Below, piece by piece: positions 1-7,114 of a stretch of DNA of 11,603 bases. The stretch is from Anaerolineae bacterium. Lineage in GTDB: Bacteria > Chloroflexota > Anaerolineae > B4-G1. Position 1 is the first letter of the stretch; each line of letters opens with the position of its first letter. The notes under the pieces are model-generated. The model saw only the letters and a list, made by a program, of their open reading frames with translations, did no database searches and was not told the origin of the DNA. A program made the position numbers and the translations under genes. The stretch covers positions 1 to 11,603 of the forward strand of contig JADHWW010000164.1 in assembly GCA_016783285.1 (NCBI GenBank), given 5' to 3'.

Positions 1-1
1 C

Positions 2-43
2 GCCGCCATCCTCGACCACGATGCCGGGGCGCTGCTGCCGTGA
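2..43 (+). CDS. C-terminal end of an unidentified upstream gene
   Basis: The second frame is open from the window edge and gives 13 residues ending in DHDAGALLP before a TGA at 41-43. The GTG start of the MFS gene shares bases with that TGA (GTGA), the typical geometry of translationally coupled neighbours, which is the main reason to believe this is a real gene end. Regulators of MarR or PadR type often sit in front of such efflux genes, but 13 residues are too few to identify anything. It is cut by the window edge. Confidence 0.5.
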   Translation, partial: AAILDHDAGALLP

Positions 44-1293
44 GGGCGGGAGAGCGGTGGCAGATCCGGTTCTTTACCATCTGGACCGGTCAGGCGTTCT
101 CGCTTGTGGGCTCCTCGCTGGTCCGCTTTGCCCTCATCTGGTGGCTGACCGAGCACACAGGCTCGGCGACCACGTTGGCCGTGGCCACGCTGATGAGCCA
201 GCTCCCGATCATCGTCCTCGGCCCCTTTGCAGGGGCGCTGATCGACCGCTGGAGCCGCCGCTGGGTGATGGTTGTCTCGGACGGGCTGATCGCCCTGTTC
301 ACCGCCTTTCTGGCCTATCTGTACTGGATCGGTAGGGCGCAGACCTGGCACGTGTACGCCATCCTCTTCCTGCGCTCGCTCGGCGGGGCCTTCCAGGATC
401 CGGCGATGCGCGCCTCGACCTCCCTGATGGCCCCGAAGGACCAACTGACGCGCGTCGCTGGGATGAACCAGACCATGCAGGGTGTGGTGAGCATCGTCTC
501 CCCGCCGCTGGGCGCGCTGCTCCTGGAGGTGCTCTCCATAGAGGGCACACTGGCCATCGACCTGATCACAGCCCTCTTGGCTATCGGGCCTCTGCTCTTT
601 ATGGGCGTCCCACAGCCGGAAAGGGCGATCCGCCGCCGCAGCGGGCGTTCGGTGTGGCGCGAGATCGGCGAGGGATTCCGCTACGCGTGGAATTGGCGAG
701 GGATGTTCCTGTTCATGAGCACCACTGCGCTGATCCGCTTCTTTCTGGCGCCTGCGTTCAGCTTTACCCCCCTGCTGGTCACCCAGCACTTTCGAGGCGG
801 GGCCCTGCAGCTTGGGTGGATCAGTTCGGCCTTTGGGGCCGGCCTCATCTCCGGAGGGCTCGTCCTGAGTGCGTGGGGGGGGTTCAAGCGGCGGATGGTG
901 ACTCTGCTCGTCGGCGTGCTCGGCTTTGGGTTGGGCACGCTTGCCGTGGGGCTGGCCCCCGCCTCGGCGTTCTGGTTGGCCCTCGTCGCCGGTTTCTGGA
1001 GAGGGGGGATGGTCCCCATCTTTTCCGGCGCCATGGATGCCATCTACCAATCCTCGATCCCGCCCGAGATGCAGGGCCGGTTCTTTACCCTCAACAACAG
1101 CGTCGGGATGGTGATGTCGCCGCTGGGGTTGGCCATTGCCGGCCCGGTGGGCGACGAGCTCGGCGTGAGGACGATCTTTGTACTCGGGGGGGCGGCCTGC
1201 ATGCTGGTGCCCTTGATCTGGGTCCTCACCCCGATCATCTGGCACCTCGAAGAGGACCCCAACCGGCACGGGGACCTCGGGGCGCGAGGGTGA
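40..1293 (+). CDS. MFS transporter, macrolide-efflux (MefA-like) type
   Basis: The 417-residue protein is a full-length 12-helix major facilitator. Long hydrophobic segments run through the whole length, and a motif-A-like loop between helices 2 and 3 (GALIDRWSRRWVM, about residues 65-77) has the D-R-x-x-R-R core. The N-terminus WQIRFFTIWTGQAFSLVGS and the overall pattern match the MFS_3/MefA-type drug:proton antiporters of the inner membrane. These export macrolides or other small hydrophobic compounds; the substrate here is unknown. The GTG start at 40 overlaps the stop of the preceding frame (GTGA), supporting that start and an operon with the upstream gene. The charged C-terminal tail is short. 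It is the only complete gene on the + strand and converges with the radical SAM gene. Family confidence is high, substrate confidence low. Confidence 0.9.
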   Translation: MRAGERWQIRFFTIWTGQAFSLVGSSLVRFALIWWLTEHTGSATTLAVATLMSQLPIIVLGPFAGALIDRWSRRWVMVVSDGLIALFTAFLAYLYWIGRAQTWHVYAILFLRSLGGAFQDPAMRASTSLMAPKDQLTRVAGMNQTMQGVVSIVSPPLGALLLEVLSIEGTLAIDLITALLAIGPLLFMGVPQPERAIRRRSGRSVWREIGEGFRYAWNWRGMFLFMSTTALIRFFLAPAFSFTPLLVTQHFRGGALQLGWISSAFGAGLISGGLVLSAWGGFKRRMVTLLVGVLGFGLGTLAVGLAPASAFWLALVAGFWRGGMVPIFSGAMDAIYQSSIPPEMQGRFFTLNNSVGMVMSPLGLAIAGPVGDELGVRTIFVLGGAACMLVPLIWVLTPIIWHLEEDPNRHGDLGARG

Positions 1294-1313
1294 GCGTCTC
1301 GTCTGCCTGACCA

Positions 1314-1371
1314 GGAGCACTTTGCTCCCCCGCCGCCGAGCGGGCTGCTCGAATCCGAGTCTCCTGGACTC
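1314..1371. terminator. Three consecutive short hairpins after the MFS gene (possible terminator region)
   Basis: Three small perfect inverted repeats follow one another: GGAGCA/TGCTCC at 1314-1328 with a 3-base loop, CGAGC/GCTCG at 1337-1351, and GAGTC/GACTC at 1357-1371. They lie 20 to 80 bases after the MFS stop in a convergent spacer, where termination is expected. None is followed by a T-run, so a classic intrinsic terminator is not shown. The stems are only 5-6 bp. Confidence 0.3.
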
Positions 1372-1389
1372 AGCTTGACCCAAGCCCGC

Positions 1390-1563
1390 TCACTCGGTCA
1401 TGAGTCGCAGATGCGCGGTCTCGCCTTCCAGATCCAGGCACTTGAGGCACAACTGACCGTCCGACTTGTCAAAGACCGCTATCGAGGTGGGAAGTACCCT
1501 GACGATGACCATGCCTGGCTCGCGCGAAAACAGTGCATAGTTCTCTGGATACTTCTCCTTTGC
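1390..1563 (-). pseudogene. Possible C-terminal remnant of a pyridoxamine 5'-phosphate oxidase-like protein
   Basis: On the - strand, 57 codons are open between a TAG at 1564-1566 and a TGA at 1390-1392. The peptide contains KEKYPENYALFSREPGMVIV and VLPTSIAVFDKSDG. These resemble the last strand and helix of FMN-binding split-barrel (PNPOx-like) proteins, where a Y-P-x-x-Y-x-x-F segment precedes a V-I-x-V-x-P-x-x-I-x-x-x-D strand. There is no start except an internal ATG, and no upstream domain remains, so it would be a truncated relic just downstream of the radical SAM gene. The + strand of the same stretch is also open for 91 codons (1294-1569) and could be read as a small helical protein with a TTG start at 1375. 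I cannot exclude that reading. Identity is tentative. Confidence 0.3.
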
Positions 1564-1578
1564 CTATGAAATGAAAGA

Positions 1579-2538
1579 TCATCTGTGCCTTCTGTGGAGT
1601 TTCCTCACATAGAACCTGCGTCCTCTATACTCTGTCTCGACGAGTTCCCGCCGAGCGAGCAGTTCGTGAACCGTGGGCCAACCCGACCCGGCTCGGGCCA
1701 GGAACGCGTCGACGGCGTCTTCTCGCATAGGATGTACGGCACTGATACTCAGCAGATCCTCTTCCACATTGCCTGTAAAGGCAAAGGCATTCCCCTCGTA
1801 GCCAACCAGGTACTCGACCTGCCCTACCTCGCCACTGAGCACATAGTAGGCCCGGTTGATGGCCTCCTCCGCCGGTGCTTGTACCCACGTTTCTGCCGGT
1901 GGCCTGATCGGGACCGACAGATAGGCTCCAGAAGGCTTCAGGCGGGCCACAAAACCGGCCACTTCCTCGACCTGCTCTTTGCCCTCATTGACTCCCTCGA
2001 CCAACATCGTCTCCGTGACCAGTTCCCCTCTGAAAGCCCTCGCAAACTCGAGCATTCCATCCATGATCGAGGCCAGTTGCAGAGCTCGATGAGGCCGGTT
2101 GACCCGGCGCCAGATATCCTCTCGTGTCGAATCCACCTTTAGGGAGACCCAGTCTGCTTGCATCAAGTCTGCCCGCACATCCTTGCGCCAGAGGAGAGAA
2201 GCGTTGGTGATTACGGCGGTCTTGATGCCCAGTGGCCTCAACAACTCGATCTCGCGGCCGAGGTTGACGTCCAGGGTGGGCTCTCCGTCGGGCACGAAGG
2301 TGAGGTAGTCGATGGGTTCCCCGGCCTCTTTGGCCTTCTCGACCTTATCCCGGACATCCTGGACGATCTTCTCTGGATCATAGAACGTGCGGCGCTCGAT
2401 CTCCATGTCTGTCGTGCGCCCCACCTGGCAATACACGCAGGAATAGGTACACACCTTGGGCGGGATGTTGTTGACGCCCAGGCTGCGCCCCAGACGCCTG
2501 GATGGGACCGGCCCAAAAGCTCTCACGATTCCACTCAT
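1579..2538 (-). CDS. Radical SAM protein, COG0731 (Tyw1-related) family
   Basis: This 319-residue cytosolic enzyme starts with the family's characteristic sequence F-G-P-V-P-S-R-R-L-G-R-S-L-G-V (residues 9-22). The Cys-x3-Cys-x2-Cys triad follows (C30, C34, C37 in KVCTYSCVYCQVG) and ligates the [4Fe-4S] cluster that cleaves S-adenosylmethionine. Later segments LTFVPDGEPTLDVNLG and KTAVITNASLL are the usual GEPT-type SAM-binding and strand motifs. The family is related to the radical SAM enzyme of wybutosine synthesis, but bacterial members have no established substrate. I chose the ATG at 2538 because family members begin a few residues before FGPVPSRR. An ATG at 2568, overlapping the methyltransferase end, has a better Shine-Dalgarno (AGGAAGG, but only 3 bases away) and would add 10 residues. 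It follows the methyltransferase closely and is probably co-transcribed with it. Confidence 0.88.
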   Translation of the reverse strand: MSGIVRAFGPVPSRRLGRSLGVNNIPPKVCTYSCVYCQVGRTTDMEIERRTFYDPEKIVQDVRDKVEKAKEAGEPIDYLTFVPDGEPTLDVNLGREIELLRPLGIKTAVITNASLLWRKDVRADLMQADWVSLKVDSTREDIWRRVNRPHRALQLASIMDGMLEFARAFRGELVTETMLVEGVNEGKEQVEEVAGFVARLKPSGAYLSVPIRPPAETWVQAPAEEAINRAYYVLSGEVGQVEYLVGYEGNAFAFTGNVEEDLLSISAVHPMREDAVDAFLARAGSGWPTVHELLARRELVETEYRGRRFYVRKLHRRHR

Positions 2539-2546
2539 TCGGCGGA

Positions 2547-2560
2547 CGCTGTCAACAGCG
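2547..2560. repeat. 14-base inverted repeat at the methyltransferase/radical SAM junction
   Basis: CGCTGT and ACAGCG form a perfect 6-bp stem with a 2-base spacer. The methyltransferase stop codon (2552-2554) lies at the tip and the radical SAM ATG (2536-2538) follows 8 bases after the stem on the - strand. It could tune translational coupling between the two genes. A chance origin is equally possible. Confidence 0.3.
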
Positions 2561-3064
2561 CCCTCCATTTGCCTTCCTGAAGACCAAGATACTACCCTCG
2601 TACTCCTCCGCTGCCAGAGAGAAGCCACTCTCCCGCATCTGTCTTGACACCTCATCACTGTCCACGTGCATCGGATACACAGACACCTGCCCGTCAGGCT
2701 TGACGACCTTGTACACTTTTTCAAACAGAGCTGCTCTCTCATCGATCAAGTGAATGACATCGTGCAGCAGTACCACATCGACGCACTCATCTCCCAAACT
2801 GGTATCCAGATCCGACGAAAGGATGGTCTGTATGTTCCGTAGACCCTCTTTGAGCGCCTTCCTCCCAAGCCCTCCAAGAGCTACCTTGTCCTTGTCCAGG
2901 GCATACACCCTTCCCCTGCTGCCCGCCAGCCTCGCGGCAGGAATCGCGTACGCCCCGGTTCCACAGCCAAAGTCCAGTACCACACAGCCTTCTCTGATGC
3001 CAACTCTCTCTAGCACCTCTTTGCTGTGTTTCCCTAACCATTCTTTGCGCTGTGTCTCGTTCAT
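2552..3064 (-). CDS. Class I SAM-dependent methyltransferase
   Basis: The 170-residue protein has a Rossmann-type methyltransferase fold. Motif I is VVLDFGCGTGAYAIPAA (residues 28-44), the acidic residue binding the SAM ribose is D57 in YALDKDK, and motif IV lies in DVVLLHDVIHLI. The order and spacing fit the Methyltransf_25/UbiE-like group of soluble methyltransferases; the acceptor is unknown. I start at the ATG at 3064, which gives MNETQRKEWLGKHS, a typical opening of this group. A GTG at 3100 would add 12 basic residues and cannot be ruled out. The stop lies 13 bases upstream of the radical SAM start, so the two are likely one transcription unit. The 93 bases between it and the broken oxidoreductase upstream hold nothing I recognise. 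Confidence 0.85.
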   Translation of the reverse strand: MNETQRKEWLGKHSKEVLERVGIREGCVVLDFGCGTGAYAIPAARLAGSRGRVYALDKDKVALGGLGRKALKEGLRNIQTILSSDLDTSLGDECVDVVLLHDVIHLIDERAALFEKVYKVVKPDGQVSVYPMHVDSDEVSRQMRESGFSLAAEEYEGSILVFRKANGGRC

Positions 3065-3157
3065 GCTTTTCCATTCCACTCTTTCCCTCACTCTCCTCAC
3101 GGAAGCCCGCGCTAACTCGGGCCTCGGAGAATCTTGTACACGCCTATCTCATCCCGC

Positions 3158-3953
3158 CTACACAAAGCTCTCCAGGAATCGCTCCACCCGGGCAAAGCAG
3201 AACACCGGACCGTCGGTGCAGACAAGGACGCCTCCCAGGTTGCAGCGACCGCACTTGCCGATGCCGCACTTCATCTTGCCTCCAACGTCACCCAGTTCTG
3301 CTCCGACTTGGAGCCCAGCTTTTGCAGGGTCAGCATGACAAACTTGATCATGATCGGTGGCCCGCAGGTGATGCTGATCGCGTTCTCTGGCGAGGGCGCA
3401 ACTTCCTCGACCAGCGTGGTGATCAGCCCCTCCTTGTACGGCCAGTCCGGCGTCGCCTCGTCCACGGTCAAGTATAACTCGGTATCGGGTCGGGCTCGCC
3501 AGTCGTCGTATTCGTCGGTGAACACCGGCAGGTCGGGTGCCCGAGCCGCCCCAAAGATGGCCAGCTTAAGTAATCGTTCCCATGACCGAGGATCGTGTGG
3601 ATCACCGGGCACAAGGGCGCGCCGCCGATGCCGCCGCCCAGGATCGCGATGTCGTTGCCCCTGAACTGGTCCCTCGGGAATCCCTTTCCCAGTGGTGCGC
3701 GCACGCCGATCACATCTCCCACGTCCATGCGGTGCAAGGCATTGGTGACTGTGCCGACGCGGTTGATGGCGAACTCGATCGCCTCACTGCGTTCCCGCGT
3801 GGAGGCGATGCCAAAAGCCGATACCTCGGCGAACTGTCCCGGTTGATAGTCGAAATCCGCGCTCACTGTGGGATCGTCTACCCTGACCTGGAAAAGCTTG
3901 ATGCCTGTCGCCAGATCGCGTACGCTGACTACCGTCGCCAAATACAGTATCAT
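3158..3953 (-). pseudogene. Frameshifted FAD/NAD(P)-binding oxidoreductase, hydrogenase-gamma / PyrK-like
   Basis: Read through two frame changes, this is about 265 residues of the electron-transfer subunit family (sulfhydrogenase/hydrogenase gamma, PyrK, AsrB-like). These carry FAD, bind NAD(P)H and have a C-terminal [2Fe-2S] cluster. Visible parts in order are PGQFAEVSAFG (flavin domain), RVGTVTNALHRMDVGDVIGV, GGGIGGAPL (nucleotide-binding loop), CGPPIMIKFVMLTLQKLG, and the cluster region MKCGIGKCGRCNLGGVLVC followed by DGPVFCF. The frame breaks near 3563-3572, where HGNDYL should run into KLAIFGAARAP, and again near 3272-3280, where a TGA interrupts before MKCGIGKC. Each is repaired by one added base. 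The ATG at 3953 overlaps the YibE/F stop (ATGA). The stretch between SAFG and IAST also looks several residues short. It is a pseudogene or a sequencing/assembly error. Confidence 0.85.
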
Positions 3954-5149
3954 TGGATTGAGGGATGATTGCCGGTCTTTCGATACCCCCATATGCCCTT
4001 TGCCATCCAACTTGCGATCAGGCTGGTTACTGGCACGGCCATCATCAGTCCTATGCTGCCGACCAACGTGCGAATGATCTCTTCGACCAGCCGCTCGCGG
4101 TTGAGCAAGAACCCCAGTGGTTCCTGGTATAGACTGATCAGGAGAAACAACGGAAGCGATGCACCGATGTACGCCAGCATCAAAGTGTTGACCATAGAAG
4201 CAATGTGGTCTCGCCCAATGACCATGCCGTGCCGGAACAAGGTCCTCCACGAGAGGGATGGATTGGCCGCATGTAGCTCGAGAATAGCAGATGATTGGCC
4301 AATGGTAACGTCATCCAGCACGCCTAACGTGCCGAGGATGATCCCTCCCAGCACCAGTCCCCGCAGATCGACTTCGGTCTGCAGACCGACCACCAGGAAT
4401 GCCGACTCTTCTTTCCCAAAGCCGGTCACATGTGCCCAGGAGACAAAGATCGCGGCCAGGATCCAGGTGATAACCAGACAGATACTCAGTCCGAGCGCCG
4501 CTGCGTGCGTCTTTGATTTCCAGCCATACACCAGGTAGAGCGTGGGTGCCATCAGCACGATCGCGCCGACGATGCACACGGCTACCGGGTTCTGCCCGGC
4601 GAGGATACGCGGCAGGATAAAGCGCGCTATTACCAGTACGCTGAATGCCGTGCCGATCAGCGAACGCACGCCCGTCCACCGTCCGATCAGGGCCGCTGAC
4701 GCCACAAAGAGCAACGTCAACCCCCAGATCGCCGGACGACGGATGAAATCACTGATGTAGTACCTGTCGCCAATCGGTCCGGCGGCATGCTCCACAATGA
4801 CTCTCATCCCCGGTCTAACGCGGCTCGACTCGGTGGTGACAATCGTGCTCCCGTGTTCGGTGACCACTCGCTGTCCTTGCATGCTGCCCGACGCGATCTC
4901 GACCTCGATCTGTTGCACATACTGGGTGCCTTGCGCTGTCCTGATCGTCTCCTCAGAGAGAACCCTGGTAATACGCCCTTCCATTGTCTCCGTAGTAACC
5001 GAGAGATCGTCGTCAGAGGCTCCGAAAGGTACGGGCAAGTCGGGTGGCGAAAAGAGGATGCTGCCCAGGACGATCGCCACCAAGATCGCGGCGACGCCCC
5101 ATAAGAGACGGTCGCAGGTCACCCCAAACCGAGACAGAAACTCGTCCAT
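3950..5149 (-). CDS. YibE/F family multipass membrane protein
   Basis: This is a 399-residue integral membrane protein. One N-terminal hydrophobic helix (about residues 16-33) is followed by an extracytoplasmic beta-rich domain of roughly 95 residues. About seven further helices occupy residues 130-390. The segments GVLDDVTIGQSS, GRDHIASMVNTLMLAYIGASLP and the end region with VGSIGLMMAVPVTSL are hallmarks of the YibE/F family, which has no firmly established function, though transport is usually suggested. I use the ATG at 5149; a TTG one codon upstream is also possible. GGGAG lies 9 bases before the ATG, and the DUF1847 stop is only 3 bases before it. Its own stop overlaps the ATG of the broken oxidoreductase, so expression of those two was coupled. 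The frame is intact. Confidence 0.88.
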   Translation of the reverse strand: MDEFLSRFGVTCDRLLWGVAAILVAIVLGSILFSPPDLPVPFGASDDDLSVTTETMEGRITRVLSEETIRTAQGTQYVQQIEVEIASGSMQGQRVVTEHGSTIVTTESSRVRPGMRVIVEHAAGPIGDRYYISDFIRRPAIWGLTLLFVASAALIGRWTGVRSLIGTAFSVLVIARFILPRILAGQNPVAVCIVGAIVLMAPTLYLVYGWKSKTHAAALGLSICLVITWILAAIFVSWAHVTGFGKEESAFLVVGLQTEVDLRGLVLGGIILGTLGVLDDVTIGQSSAILELHAANPSLSWRTLFRHGMVIGRDHIASMVNTLMLAYIGASLPLFLLISLYQEPLGFLLNRERLVEEIIRTLVGSIGLMMAVPVTSLIASWMAKGIWGYRKTGNHPSIQ

Positions 5150-5152
5150 CAA

Positions 5153-5818
5153 TCACGTCTCCCTTGTAGGTCGGCCCTTCTTTAGCCGCTGGTAGTACGA
5201 GTGGCTGGTATACAACACCGCGGCCGGATTGTGCCCTGTTACTCGATCTTTGGCTACGAGTACCGTGACCGGGGCCTCCGAGTGGCGGAAGAAGAGGCTG
5301 TCATGACCTACGCACAGACCTACTACGATGTTGAGATCGGTCTCCGCCTCGTTGAGCAGCTTTGCCTGCCCAATGGGGCTGCACAGCGCCTCAAATTGAC
5401 CAGGGTGAATCTTTTCCTCGTCGGTCAGGCCGATCTCTTCCTTGGGGATAGAGCCCACCTTGCAGCACACCGATTCGACCTGAAAGCCGTTGGCCTCAAG
5501 GATCTCCTGAAGCATTCTGGCCTCTCGGATCAAGCCCACGCAGGAGGCGATACCCAGCCGCCTGGCGCCGATGCGTCGGGCAAAGCTCATCACCTCTTCC
5601 AACCGAGGCTCCAGCGGATAGCGGTCAGCCTCGGTACGTGCTGCAGCCAAGGCGAGCTTCCGCGTCTCCTCATCCTCATAGGCCTTTCTGGCTTCCTGGA
5701 GAGCGCTCGTGTCCAACGGAACATGTTCCACCGCCATAGGGCAGAAGTCTGGATATGCTCTTGTACCCGGTTCCTCGCAGCAAGCTTGAACCCCGCACAG
5801 CGCACATTTCAGTTCCAT
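5153..5818 (-). CDS. DUF1847 cysteine-rich protein
   Basis: The 221-residue protein opens with a metal-ligand-like Cys cluster: MELKCALCGVQACCEEP (C5, C8, C13, C14), with C26 in DFCPM. The DUF1847 body follows, with ARRIGARRLGIASCVGLIREA, ESVCCKVGSIPKEEIGL, CSPIGQAKLLN, NIVVGLCVGHDSLFFRHSEA and VAKDRVTGHNPAAVLYTS. The family is widespread in anaerobes and predicted to bind metal or an Fe-S cluster, but its role is not known. The ATG at 5818 has GAGGAG 9 bases before it; an upstream start at 5863 would overlap the stop of the metallo-hydrolase gene and lacks family support. It lies 37 bases after that gene and 3 bases before YibE/F, so the three form one operon. Confidence 0.9.
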   Translation of the reverse strand: MELKCALCGVQACCEEPGTRAYPDFCPMAVEHVPLDTSALQEARKAYEDEETRKLALAAARTEADRYPLEPRLEEVMSFARRIGARRLGIASCVGLIREARMLQEILEANGFQVESVCCKVGSIPKEEIGLTDEEKIHPGQFEALCSPIGQAKLLNEAETDLNIVVGLCVGHDSLFFRHSEAPVTVLVAKDRVTGHNPAAVLYTSHSYYQRLKKGRPTRET

Positions 5819-5855
5819 AGTCAGTGACTCCTCATCTGTGCCAGCACGTGCTTCC

Positions 5856-6764
5856 CTACCCACCTGAACCTACACTAACGACCCACCCTACGCCGGCCAA
5901 CGTGCAGTCCGCCCCGTACGCATGGGCGAATATCTGCCGGGCACGATCGCCTGTGCAGTGACAGGGCGCAACCCGCCGCACGCCCAACCGGCGAAACTCG
6001 GCGATGATGCCCTCGATCTGGTCCCGGCTGGCTCCCCCCAGGTGGAACCCGCCCATTGCCAACGCTACCTCCCCTGCAGCAACCTCTTTCGCCTGGTGCA
6101 CCATCTCCACGATACCCGGGTGAGCGCAGCCGGTCAAGACCACCCATCCTGCACCGGCCTCTACCACCAGCGCCTGCTCGACAGTGCGGGATCCCATCTG
6201 ACCGGTGGTGTACACACCCGGCAGGATCTCTACCGGCTCAGTCACCTCCACCAGGTCAGCGCGCGCCCGTACGTCTGCCTTGAACGAGGCAGGAAAAGCC
6301 GCCGGCACACAGACCGTTGGCCTGGTGCCGGTTTCCAGCAGACCGGCCAGGCCCCCGGTGTGGTCGCCGTGGATATGGGAGAGCACGATGGCATCGATCG
6401 CCAGCGGGTCGAGGCTCAGTTTTGCCATGTTGCCCAGCAGCGTGGGCCCATCTCCACCGGTGTCAAAGAGCACCGTTGCCTCTCCAGCCTCCACCCAACA
6501 AGCAAAGCCCCATGTCGCGCGCAGTGTTGGGGCGTACTCGTTGTTGTCATAGACCACCGTAAATCTCACCGTCTGCCCCTCCTCTGTCGAAGGCATAACC
6601 ACGGTCACCTCAGGGGTGAGCGTGGGAGACGGCATCCTCGTCGCCGTCGGTGTGGGTGACCAAGTTGGAGCGCCAGAGATCGTCCGCCCTGGCCGTGACG
6701 TACACCCGACGACCAGCAAGCTCACTATCCCCACCATCATCCACACCGTGGACCACCGCGACAT
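5856..6764 (-). CDS. Lipoprotein metallo-beta-lactamase-fold hydrolase (COG1237-like)
   Basis: The 302-residue protein has a lipoprotein signal: a charged start MSRWSTVW, a hydrophobic helix and a lipobox LVVGC with acylated C21. A Pro/Ser/Thr-rich linker occupies residues 27-60. The mature domain has the metallo-beta-lactamase motif SHIHGDHTGG (H130-H135), TGCAHPG (H215), GGFHLGG (H241) and PCHCTGD (H269). This arrangement and VVYDNNEYAP match the COG1237 group, related to the dihydropterin/RFA-P synthase-like hydrolases. Those are normally cytosolic, so an exported, membrane-anchored member is noteworthy. The ATG at 6764 has GGAGGAG five bases upstream. The reading frame continues upstream without a stop into the C_GCAxxG_C_C remnant, but the Shine-Dalgarno and signal peptide fix this start. 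Substrate unknown. Confidence 0.87.
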   Translation of the reverse strand: MSRWSTVWMMVGIVSLLVVGCTSRPGRTISGAPTWSPTPTATRMPSPTLTPEVTVVMPSTEEGQTVRFTVVYDNNEYAPTLRATWGFACWVEAGEATVLFDTGGDGPTLLGNMAKLSLDPLAIDAIVLSHIHGDHTGGLAGLLETGTRPTVCVPAAFPASFKADVRARADLVEVTEPVEILPGVYTTGQMGSRTVEQALVVEAGAGWVVLTGCAHPGIVEMVHQAKEVAAGEVALAMGGFHLGGASRDQIEGIIAEFRRLGVRRVAPCHCTGDRARQIFAHAYGADCTLAGVGWVVSVGSGG

Positions 6765-7093
6765 CTCGTCTCCTCCTTCCGCACCGAAGGCCATGGCATC
6801 AGTGCCATGCCAATAGAGCCTCCTGCCATCGTATCCCACGAACCGGTCGTGTAGCCGCTGGATGAGAGCATAGGCGGAATCCTTGCTCTCTCGCTCCCCG
6901 TCAAAGTGAATGCGCCGGCGCGGATAGAGCAGGCCGAAGGCCAGCGCGCCGGCGGTGAACGCCGAACAGGTTGCGTCGCCGCACAGCCCGAGGCCACCCG
7001 CCAGACCCGTGGCAGCCTCGAATACGGCGTCGAAAGCAATCTCCTCTCATCTACATCCTTCCCACTATGCACTCTACCACGTTGGGGGCACAC
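6765..7093 (-). pseudogene. Remnant of a C_GCAxxG_C_C family protein
   Basis: Upstream of the metallo-hydrolase start, in the same frame, the - strand from 7046 encodes EEIAFDAVFEAATGLAGGLG, LCGDATCSAFTAGALAFGLL, YPRRRIHFDGERESKDSAYA and LIQRLHDRF. This is the core of the C_GCAxxG_C_C family, small redox-active Cys proteins: the A-T-G-x-A-G-G-x-G-x-x-G-D-x-x-C block, the F-D-x-x-R-E block and a Q-R-L-H-D-R-F helix. A TGA at 7047-7049 closes this frame upstream. A plausible start, GTG at 7093 after AGGAGG, lies in another frame, so a frameshift near 7045-7050 separates start and body. The N-terminal Cys helix and the normal C-terminal Cys-containing part (usually C-R-D-I-H-x-x-L-F-G) are missing. 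I read it as a decayed gene whose 3' end runs into the next gene's leader. Confidence 0.7.
6792..6809. repeat. Hairpin in the leader of the metallo-hydrolase gene
   Basis: CATGGCA and TGCCATG form a perfect 7-bp inverted repeat with a 4-base loop, extendable past one bulge to GGCATGGCA/TGCCATGGCC. It ends about 27 bases before the metallo-hydrolase ATG. It could be an operator or mRNA structure, or a left-over of the decayed gene it sits in. Confidence 0.3.
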
Positions 7094-7114
7094 GGCCTCC
7101 TAGCGACTCAACGT

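Noticed and set aside
2539..2742. N-terminal extension of the radical SAM protein to a start at 2742
   Set aside because: The extra residues are the out-of-frame shadow of the methyltransferase, and family members start near MSGIVRAFGP.
3954..4250. N-terminal extension of the broken oxidoreductase to 4250
   Set aside because: It lies inside the intact YibE/F gene in another frame and has no family similarity. The ATGA overlap at 3953 explains the start.
5201..5827. 208-residue + strand frame opposite DUF1847, and similar long + strand frames at 1585-2142, 5922-6659 and 10101-10973
   Set aside because: All are antisense to well-supported genes, with composition typical of antisense reading of GC-rich DNA and no domain.
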